This document shows positions 35,801 to 41,078 of a DNA stretch of 41,078 bases, piece after piece. The position numbers and the translations under genes were made by a program. Source of the stretch: a virus; IMG/VR virus record IMGVR_UViG_3300030061_002646, positions 5,293 through 46,370 of that record; one strand, given 5' to 3'. The notes beneath the pieces are model-generated. The model was not told the DNA's origin and did not search any database. It saw nothing but the letters and a program-made list of their open reading frames with translations. Numbering within the stretch: the first letter of the stretch is position 1; the number at the start of each line of letters is the position of its first letter.

Positions 35801-38800
35801 AAACCATAGAAAATATTTCCTGTTCTGCTTTCATAAGAAATAACTCTTCCTTCTGCGCCACCACTAGAAGCAGCAGGAGTAATTTGCAACACACCGTTTG
35901 TTTTAGGAAATCCTAGATAACCTAAGACATCGGGGTGTGACAAACTATCGTATGGTGCACTAGGATTTGCAGTTATGCTATTATCTGCTATGACCAAAGA
36001 CATTCTTATCCCTACACTAGGCGAAGGTACTGCATTCCATCTAGCACCTCTCCAACTTTGTGCAGTATGATTACCTGTAGTAACCATGCGACCGGTAGCA
36101 TCTCCACTACCAATTACCGAACTACCTATAGTGAAACCACCTTGTGATATATCTCTATCATCGAAGAAGATACACATTTCATCATTTAACGTATCGGGGG
36201 TCTTAGTAAAAGAATTAGCAAAAGTATCTCCGACTTTTTTGTATATGTAACGTATACCATGATAATCCCCTCGATGGTCTTGCAGTCTTATGCCGTATAA
36301 ATCGGATTTTCCTACGTTTTCCTGTATTACATCCGCTGTAGTAGGTATGTGTGCAAGTTCGGCAACATTCCAAAGATTAGATACTTCGCCATATCGGTTG
36401 TTAAAATTTGTATCTCCAATCTGACCTATGCCCCATGTTCCTGCATTTGGACTCCAACCCGGTATACCGGAAGCGACCAAGCCACCAAAGTTAATTCTAC
36501 CAATAGAGTTTTTACCAACCCTCAAACCTTTTATTATGGTAGAAGAACTACCTTCCACATCAAAAGAGTCTCTATTGGTAGAATTGTGATTCTTACCACC
36601 CACAACATCAGATAAAGACATTAAATCGCTATACTGCTCGTTACCAAAGTCTGATACCGATACCACATCTTCGGTTGTTTCAGCATCCTGTATGTATTGT
36701 TTAAGAGTGGTAATTGGGGCAAAAGGTCTACCATTTTTGTCTAAAGGCATAGGCGCAGGATGCATATTCTCTCCTTGTATATCTTCAGGCAAAGCCCAAA
36801 AATTACGCCATCTACCGCCATGCCCAATTAAAAATTCAGGGTTGTAAGTAGTTTGAGATTTGCTATTATCTAACCATACACAAAAATTTCTTCCACTAGC
36901 ACCCGGCACAGTGCTGTGTATAACCACAGTAAAACCAGCATTACCTTCAGAATCTTCTACTTCTCTACCTATGTGTGCTCTAAGATATCCCATATGTGTG
37001 CCTCTATCACCACTAGCGAACGCATTATCCTCATCCCACCATACAGCAGGGTCATGTGCAGAACCACCTATTACTCTAGCGTTTAGTGCGCCATATTGGT
37101 TAATCTTTCTAACTATTTCTAATGCTGCACTTTCTACATTTGTTACATTTTCACTTTGTGCTATTTCGCCCATGTCTATTGTTAATCTTCTTACAAAGTC
37201 CATGTCTTTCCATTGTGGTAGGTGTTGCAATCTAGGTTCTTTAGCCTTTAAACGCTGAGATAAGTCTAAAGATGAACTTCTAATACCCTTTAGACACAAG
37301 AACGCTGGTATAACTCTAGTACCATCAGGAGTATCGAAGAAAGTTGAAGGGTCACGTAGATTCTTAGTGTTTGACTCTCTAAATTTAACTAAGGTATCAG
37401 TAAAATTGTTTTTACTTCTTCTAGATAACTTATGATAAACAACTGCTACATTACTATTTGCAACACTTTCATTGTTTCTCCAAGGATTACTCATTGAATG
37501 TGCAAACTTAGAAGCATTACCAGCAATGCTGTGACCTGTGTGTACAAAGTGCCCATGTGCTTTACCATATAGTTTAGTATAATTATTCTGTTGTGCAGTA
37601 TTAGAATATACGGCGGTGCCTGTCAAATCATCACTTTGTCTATTAGCCAAATCGTGTGCATAAGCAGACTCCATGAATCTCGATTGTTGAGTCGCACGAA
37701 TCAAAGGATTTTGCGAAGGATAACCATTCGCTACATCTATTTGAGTAGCCCATGCGTGTGGTGCAGCACCATTTATCGCTGGTAGCCGTGTTGCTAAATC
37801 CGTCATAGTAGTAGCAGTGCCTTCAACAATATCTCTTTTCCAACCTATATGCGTAGTGTCTGCTGAAGACTGAACTTGCATGTGTATATCTTGAAATGCA
37901 ACAAACTCTCTATCGTGTGCAACATCGTATAACAGAACCCTTGCTTCGTTTTCTGAAGCCATGTAAGGGTCCACATAAGCAATGGTGGGTGCATCGGTTG
38001 CTGCTAAACCCAAAGCCTTGTAATTTTCTTCTATCGTTCTATTCACATGTTGTGCATAATTTCTAGCGGTTTCAAGACAATCATCCCCTATCAAGAAGTT
38101 TTCTAGAGGTATACTGTCTCTAGGATTACTAGCCGCCAAGTTCCCTTCGCCTTCGTTGAACTCAGTCCACACTTCACCGTCATTATACACACCTCTACTC
38201 TTAGCAAATAATCCCTCAACTGCGTGTGGGTTATTGTAAGACATATTAGCCCACACAGTATCTCCATTGCGGAAACCGCCCGGTGCATATGGGTTCAACC
38301 AAGTTGAATTAAGTATAGCGTCAGCATCTGTATAATCATTTACCAACACCCCAATTTCAGCATTGGTTCCAGCATTAAGTTGTGTGTTAACATCGCTTGC
38401 AGGTGTAACAGCCACAGCGAACTTCAAACCATTAGCATGGGCTATGAATTTTGTAACTTCGCCCAAATAACCTATTGTGTATGTGCCTGAATTGTTATAT
38501 TTGTAAAATACCTTATCCCCTATTCTTAAATTAAAATCAAATAAATCTTGTAAAGAGTTTGTTCCTGAAACTATTATTTCTCCGCTACTGTGTGAAGCAT
38601 ACACAGCACCAAAATGTATGTTATTTATCAATTCTCTATAGAGGGGATTGGTTGTTGCGAAAGTGCGAAGTGTAGAACCATCTGCTAATTTAGGTGTAGC
38701 ACCAGCAGTCAAACCCGATAAATATTCATCGAACATGACTCTTCTAGTCTTTTTAGTTACAGTAATAGTAGAACCAACAAGATTGCTCCATGTAGGATAA

Positions 38801-41078
38801 GTGCCGTTTTCATAATGAGCCAAAACTATAGCCGAATTAGGCACAGTAACAGATGATGCGCTGATAGTATCTAAGGGTCCATAGTAGTGAAATACATAGT
38901 TGGTACCAACACCCGTACTAGGGTGTATATAATTGACCGTTGCTTCGTAAAGCATACCTCCGATTTCGCCTATGCTTGCATCATCAGTATTACGGCAATT
39001 AAGATTAGGAAATAGATTGAAGTCTTCTTCAGATAAAGATACCACAACGGTATTACCACCGTTTGAAGTTGCTTCTTCAGTGATGCCGAGAATTGTACCA
39101 CTCGCTCTTTTGGTCTGAATAGAAGGAGAATTCGGATTGGTTTCGGGACCACTTTTGAAAGAAACAGCGCTGACATACTGCCGTAATCCGTAGTCAACAT
39201 TTCCACCTTGGGTGAGCGCACTTGCTTGGTCATAATAATATTCACCCCTATCTTCAAAATCAGAAGAGGGTGTATAGGCATCTGAGGAAATTGCATCTAT
39301 AACTTCGCTAGGTAGTGGACCACCTGTGAATAAGGCTAAATTATCAGACCTTTTTACCTCTCCTAAGAAACTAGGAGAAAAACGATAACTTGCAGTTGGT
39401 ACTGTTAAATAATTATCAGACGTATTGACTGCACTATACAAAGCCCATTCTCCACTAGACAAAAATACTCTCCTAAATCTAGGCACAGATGTTAAATTTT
39501 TGTAAGCACCGGAAGCAGAAGGAACAGGGTATACAGATGCGTCTTTAACATACAAACGGTTATCAGCAGAATCCCATCTAATTATTCTAGAGGCTTTTTT
39601 GAATTTATTCTCATCAATAGGTATTGAATATGCAGATTGAACTTCTCTATCTGCTGGCTCTACGTCTATCGGTCTTCTTCCTACAGGACTAGGATTGTAT
39701 GTGTGGGCTGTGTTAGTGGCATCTAAATGAATTTTAAATGCGTTGTTAGGACCAATAAAAGTGCCTTGATTAACATTATCAAAGAATTGATTAGAGAAAA
39801 ATGGAATTTCAACTAATGCTCTTGTACTAGCATACTGTGTGCTTAGTTGATAATCGTGCTTTACATCACTCAATGATTGGAACATTCTGTCGTTTACATT
39901 AGTGCCGTTATTTATATTCGCTTCATCTAACTGAGGTTCACTGTATAGTGTTATATTGAGGGCAAAGGTTCCTGATATTCCCGTTGCTTGACTGTTTGTT
40001 GCACCTATTGATTTTAACAAAGGTAACAAGTGGGTAAACTCTACTCCTTCGCTAGATACGAAATCACCATCTCCTGTTGAACTTGCTTGAAAAATAAATT
40101 GACTACCACCCTTACTATCATATTTTGCACTACTACCATCGGAGAAATACACTCTACCTATCTTTGGGAAACCAAAAGTTCCCCAACTTTTCATATTGGT
40201 TGATTGGTTGTTTATAGGTTGCACATTTAATCTAAATTCGCTAGATAAATTATTGTAAACCATGGATGTGGTAGACACCGCATAGGCTCTTCTTGAAGAA
40301 AAAGGAGCATGGCTGAAAGGACTCTTTGAAAAAGTGGGTTTGGTATCAACTCCCCCCTGCCCCGGTCCACCCAAAGTAACACTAACTACAGGGGCGTTGG
40401 GTTCAATTTCTTTTACAACGTGTGATTCAGGGCTTGCAGAACCAACAACACTGACGCTTTTACTAGAAACGCTAGTTTGTATGCCCCAACATTCTATCAA
40501 TGTATAGTTACCACCATCTTCATTAGTGCTTTTTTCCACTGATTTAATTTTAGCACGCGACAACAAATAATGTATTGATGCAGTATTGGTCGCTTCTTTG
40601 GTGTTTAGATTATCTTGTAGGTGAAACAGTTGGTTTGTTCTTACCCTATCTGTTGGCTGAATGATGATTCTTGTATCACTATCCACTGTGTTTATCTCTA
40701 CGTTATCTATAATATCAAATGTCTCGTATATTGGAGAATATGAAGACGTTACAGAAACATCAGGTTCTCCCGAAGCGCTACCTGTTGAGACTACATCTCT
40801 TCTGCTATAGTCAGAAAAAGAAACCATGTCTTTCTCAACGTCCAAAGTTTCTATAATCACTTTACTAAATATAGATTTGTGGTCACTTGTAGCATGGGTT
40901 GAATCTTCTATAATTACCGGTGTTTTATTTTCATTTGAATCAACAGTATAAGCATCATGATTGGCAACAGAAAGACTATCATCAATAGTTAAATCAGCAT
41001 CATAACCTTCACTATTATCGCCCGATAAAGAATGTGGATTAAAGAAATCTTGTGTAACTGCTGCATCATTGGTGTTGA
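26875..41078 (-). CDS. Giant virion-associated tail protein, 5' end outside the window
   Basis: One uninterrupted minus-strand frame runs from the stop at 26875 to the right edge: 4,733 codons are visible. The first start-like codon inside is GTG at 40860, but no ribosome-binding site precedes it. The 72 codons between it and the edge contain no stop and no ATG, GTG or TTG, and read as similar polar protein, so the gene probably begins beyond the window. The product is soluble, beta-rich, Asn/Ser/Thr/Gly-rich and aromatic, with no long coiled coil or membrane segments, which argues against a tape-measure protein. At about 28840-29025 it contains a fibre-type repeat (AGSFVTGVLYRITTAGNTTF followed by TATGAGSGTGTA) known in many phage structural proteins. 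Its place before the hub candidate and fibres suggests a large surface or baseplate component. Confidence 0.88.
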   Translation of the reverse strand, partial: NTNDAAVTQDFFNPHSLSGDNSEGYDADLTIDDSLSVANHDAYTVDSNENKTPVIIEDSTHATSDHKSIFSKVIIETLDVEKDMVSFSDYSRRDVVSTGSASGEPDVSVTSSYSPIYETFDIIDNVEINTVDSDTRIIIQPTDRVRTNQLFHLQDNLNTKEATNTASIHYLLSRAKIKSVEKSTNEDGGNYTLIECWGIQTSVSSKSVSVVGSASPESHVVKEIEPNAPVVSVTLGGPGQGGVDTKPTFSKSPFSHAPFSSRRAYAVSTTSMVYNNLSSEFRLNVQPINNQSTNMKSWGTFGFPKIGRVYFSDGSSAKYDSKGGSQFIFQASSTGDGDFVSSEGVEFTHLLPLLKSIGATNSQATGISGTFALNITLYSEPQLDEANINNGTNVNDRMFQSLSDVKHDYQLSTQYASTRALVEIPFFSNQFFDNVNQGTFIGPNNAFKIHLDATNTAHTYNPSPVGRRPIDVEPADREVQSAYSIPIDENKFKKASRIIRWDSADNRLYVKDASVYPVPSASGAYKNLTSVPRFRRVFLSSGEWALYSAVNTSDNYLTVPTASYRFSPSFLGEVKRSDNLALFTGGPLPSEVIDAISSDAYTPSSDFEDRGEYYYDQASALTQGGNVDYGLRQYVSAVSFKSGPETNPNSPSIQTKRASGTILGITEEATSNGGNTVVVSLSEEDFNLFPNLNCRNTDDASIGEIGGMLYEATVNYIHPSTGVGTNYVFHYYGPLDTISASSVTVPNSAIVLAHYENGTYPTWSNLVGSTITVTKKTRRVMFDEYLSGLTAGATPKLADGSTLRTFATTNPLYRELINNIHFGAVYASHSSGEIIVSGTNSLQDLFDFNLRIGDKVFYKYNNSGTYTIGYLGEVTKFIAHANGLKFAVAVTPASDVNTQLNAGTNAEIGVLVNDYTDADAILNSTWLNPYAPGGFRNGDTVWANMSYNNPHAVEGLFAKSRGVYNDGEVWTEFNEGEGNLAASNPRDSIPLENFLIGDDCLETARNYAQHVNRTIEENYKALGLAATDAPTIAYVDPYMASENEARVLLYDVAHDREFVAFQDIHMQVQSSADTTHIGWKRDIVEGTATTMTDLATRLPAINGAAPHAWATQIDVANGYPSQNPLIRATQQSRFMESAYAHDLANRQSDDLTGTAVYSNTAQQNNYTKLYGKAHGHFVHTGHSIAGNASKFAHSMSNPWRNNESVANSNVAVVYHKLSRRSKNNFTDTLVKFRESNTKNLRDPSTFFDTPDGTRVIPAFLCLKGIRSSSLDLSQRLKAKEPRLQHLPQWKDMDFVRRLTIDMGEIAQSENVTNVESAALEIVRKINQYGALNARVIGGSAHDPAVWWDEDNAFASGDRGTHMGYLRAHIGREVEDSEGNAGFTVVIHSTVPGASGRNFCVWLDNSKSQTTYNPEFLIGHGGRWRNFWALPEDIQGENMHPAPMPLDKNGRPFAPITTLKQYIQDAETTEDVVSVSDFGNEQYSDLMSLSDVVGGKNHNSTNRDSFDVEGSSSTIIKGLRVGKNSIGRINFGGLVASGIPGWSPNAGTWGIGQIGDTNFNNRYGEVSNLWNVAELAHIPTTADVIQENVGKSDLYGIRLQDHRGDYHGIRYIYKKVGDTFANSFTKTPDTLNDEMCIFFDDRDISQGGFTIGSSVIGSGDATGRMVTTGNHTAQSWRGARWNAVPSPSVGIRMSLVIADNSITANPSAPYDSLSHPDVLGYLGFPKTNGVLQITPAASSGGAEGRVISYESRTGNIFYGLKNKPSNGTVIHIVSPTLNWTTLLTDELMAAATAAAINASGNTNFDCRNMYASDGKTFGEWGVSANAITIKPFNNQNTITPLSKFFKATLGEDLGIQAAHLEFGEIEKAEQSNTGVWSFGTDRAYTDAEIDASKKIDCGYIPKTLLQISTKSKGPNGNTASPVMVDSNNNPISTAIWKKNLTGENYTAVCGDHILPKIENPMLQIDISAFSDTEWATDKKFKSVTSAYHFLIPASTFVSSDGVRSFGEIARVHFDEEKSVVLTSKADDASFASHNSMIWDVETEINWPSARSSTDDFLHRHLDSKFAGIRSIGSVFSEPLVYFRGGKSSVDHSVPLFFGGGFSGVVMDVNDGTKNDYTEFYTHPYANGPTGTTGIQNANEISTSFAMLDCNAILSFFPGTALLNQHRASPLPPFFNKDNVLSTDLDRTGTTTTGDVVKAKAVPLVLRFPHPTARYEDHINGKENKTTYLVFGPGQAFPIREETTVSNPKEPHPGRVITTGASILGDSFSSVPLMTNTFHNHINNADRNYLPPDKAEYLANASYHWRGVVNWETPAGYSLGRTYKQRPSHGRMFGQMLWTESSYDSRTQPLNHTPMLGYGIATASDTVFHMDGGFHPGGSWLDDQITFNPAKGSASRMSVSGYSKINPTAFRVAGAMLKTIITGTSTIDEDDTDMEYIVIDGTRCQNGEELATVIGAAINTFPGAGALKAMGGTHMPSMGNAMRQDRYGWVDIGNASGTYESSSEPYYIESAPVAPADVDLLKNLPASGWLRGDITGTASDASYACYFMKQIYFTSSNYVARFYLAPNKKVGGTAIDKGFLHDNGGVSPNTSRKLYVWSKSGIIRYNNETDATRDHMTQAHFSGIVDAVDRTKPTGVVGWHGERYSKLNSLKITTSTTTGYASGLGAYHSLLNFSPYGSASTVMNVYGHLPQIAPMFASPESTSLLDGGFSASNQKAYIDNVYASNALNSTSRGYTFKDAEDAAPYNLSAEPTNYEFSNKSTNTSLLPEGMEQPQGVYSSAFLVVSYESELALVAKRDRDGVVAVGDWLHLKQAGGKANAGTTTWDERIHGQDRFTAPANAGPNVEALIADGTVVPTGTIEANWIDTLFSEADAQTYKLMHGAVSSDLNLSNATPDRAKTGDLIHDLDYSPGSYNLESTDTERNVVEDKYSGTAYTAKTGFSNQYWLSDVNGYQTYSNTTGRNFSVENIVWKRMDGGNLSLPAINARGMGAVPFVTRVNSNTAYLTGEKIYGNVRFTFETTNSSMMPVLQAQELSHPQLASTNPTLVMNALQIPNEELQFEEVTVVDDAGQTHVIQGGSPLGTIIRAFNLNDFAIQKTGTVFDVGLGVSSDTIDVKKGPALANSGFSPTLAVQLPDPNSIPGNIVVRSGFDPIQAYQNETFGSGGMHHPGDASTRLSRFFDNTFGASQGHPTYEETGWEKYDVLTKRSSVGGFNSNGLRGAYELHDRALFFHVTKMGHTNTHRYPNVYASGNVVSQTLQYVSISGTILTVNAAPNAYVWKRGSDATDFGTKEDNDHRRYIRLYNDAGSSGIATYTGVDGSTFTGVKVDEDFTNLVAEGGTLYLVPSYYIPAGSNRFFAANRLRDHAEVSGNSPDMAHTEYMTSVDNAYTRYSKPIMTPMPYPRMGHHFVNATMPMLPGHWAHPVYQSLYKKNRADYALSLQTMDSTALQDRIIAVDEFIPTKSDLGTTYSDSLNPMEAEINFSAINAAPSGPSDLHGGAFTLMFETAVKWDGYGVLASAGDAGQINKAGGHSIVLQAAASYTLANHFPDPAEVGAYQIIIQPNLFDNQIGGAELTASYKITSQQVNTVIGIRHNEVEVGGMTLILARSTQADVRGCEVMVNELMLDLDADFASQFTKIPSLLLYNPYGVNLNESPSFTRRGFPYAPMFSDSTPGVTLNVPWWSILHGDISNDDISNDEGLRGMAQNAPDDYYSFSRSTYGSIGNTLTIQGYPTVHPEIYSHTLQNVSKLPTCEVVSFSATNKTIVVDNASAFPSKPRFGEKLQFRARSGSAGGTSIYRATYTKRHGYAAGEINLPVTFTIDVSSSSAAFFEKLYVGAVLSLVNSKSYFDKTKSVFKNNISEIGKGSKDTNNLHPPDAFICLWHENLGRPYTVYSDDANRAWNAEPVNADKYNSLPEHFETIHYHSATYAMSMGPFSLKVKGQKTTDRAGAVYDASNLNDTGASSTSEFGSILYNRYWPCGSRGGPQASSLETYTLASASWTKPGNHQSMGLIWTDDGDFSGAATNAGSFVTGVLYRITTAGNTTFTNVGSANNTVGTYFTATGAGSGTGTADKIYSATVGISADTNDDGSADSTDLRRRFGYRISLKQAHNRPRWGLLPARAVYEGAASGSAYNTTNYDAGPIIQTEAHGSIPLLYTGILERLTSFTGMLNLDIAGQQVRYSQGRRMTRAFGAPLRTLRNKNTVQRDWWGDGEGKDIKELSLASQYYIVDWWGNERGEDVRRSPVRGFGIRPAWDCGNAYKMGANTPYDRIWNNAKPLFNVKNVINSSGNVSLQNNSTIPRFGGTDNDANVGSSDSDLVDVFSPVHSLRIGCMGSGRGMRYPTSFNECIFTDVSVNDSKTGIVISGNTNQPLFGKGFKRPKNDVLEPNEVKRGISEKLSVSEDGLLKPSANVSARTETLVTSSKHADPMSRSSPRIGIDAPILGNAAEESNVVINTEAHSLHTDRNVGQRFSLSAALQRDVKTLNDFISPSSFARQSNGSPVSSILRFSHTNPVRPYGGSYILDMSSYAGAVSDENWGRNSLSSPSYTTNPFQSETRNSKNTKNNHKDKSIRFLMKPIRLLDNRHLELYRFNDTLHSSSPQYTLNYLNATSGGKYGLFTYDIDTPAPSAMFLPNGTSTPNANGPYYPIVAFSNDYATMDSTGPTLTTSESSSFDLDDLKTAIGRVLVTENTLQHHRADSIRNKDYTVKPRFTQTLHPKGHKGDVTFSTDDHSGDAT

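Noticed and set aside
26875-41078. Tape-measure protein as identity of the giant gene
   Set aside because: No long coiled coil, no hydrophobic segments and no regular helical repeat; the composition is beta-rich and polar, like surface or fibre proteins.

Overview
The window looks like part of the genome of a tailed double-stranded DNA virus of an archaeon. The closest described group I can name is the magroviruses, tailed viruses assigned to Marine Group II Euryarchaeota (Poseidoniales). The reasons are an archaeal-type DNA replication set (family B polymerase, PCNA-like clamp, RFC small subunit, primase with a PriL-type Fe-S domain, AAA+ helicase candidate), a group II chaperonin (thermosome), archaeal TATA boxes, and tail-fibre genes like those of marine tailed viruses. 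The host assignment is an inference from gene content; no sequence search was possible.

Layout. Positions 3-15945 carry plus-strand genes packed end to end, mostly with 1-4 base stop/start overlaps. Two unrecognised genes come first (the first enters from outside the window). A promoter at about 1291-1320 follows, then a replication and repair operon: RFC small subunit, a possible ssDNA-binding protein, a small coiled-coil protein, a RadA/Sak4-like ATPase, the sliding clamp, PolB, three small proteins (a MazG-like fragment and two zinc-ribbon candidates), a Cas4-like nuclease, an unknown protein, a PriS-PriL-like fusion primase, a zinc protein and an XPF-like nuclease. A second promoter region (about 11980-12062), rich in palindromes, precedes an AAA+ helicase candidate, a DEDDy exonuclease, a small acidic protein, the thermosome and a 56-residue zinc-ribbon protein. 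Positions 15946-16251 hold no convincing gene but do hold a bulged inverted repeat, a direct repeat, a small hairpin and T-runs. Two very small plus-strand genes (16270-16480) end at the strand switch.

From 16477 to the right edge every gene is on the minus strand and appears to be structural. In transcription order these are a giant protein (at least 4,733 residues, running off the right edge), a tail hub/baseplate candidate, a small tail protein, three large fibre-like proteins that share N-terminal, middle and C-terminal modules, a tail assembly chaperone-like protein and a small unknown protein. The giant gene alone takes up about a third of the window. The two blocks converge at 16477-16480 with overlapping stop codons.

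Together the left block would let the virus copy its DNA largely with its own machinery: primase makes primers, RFC loads the clamp, PolB extends, the AAA+ protein unwinds, and the RadA-like ATPase and nucleases handle recombination and repair. The chaperonin may fold virion or replication proteins. The right block builds the host-contacting end of the tail. Capsid, portal, terminase and tape-measure genes are not in this window.
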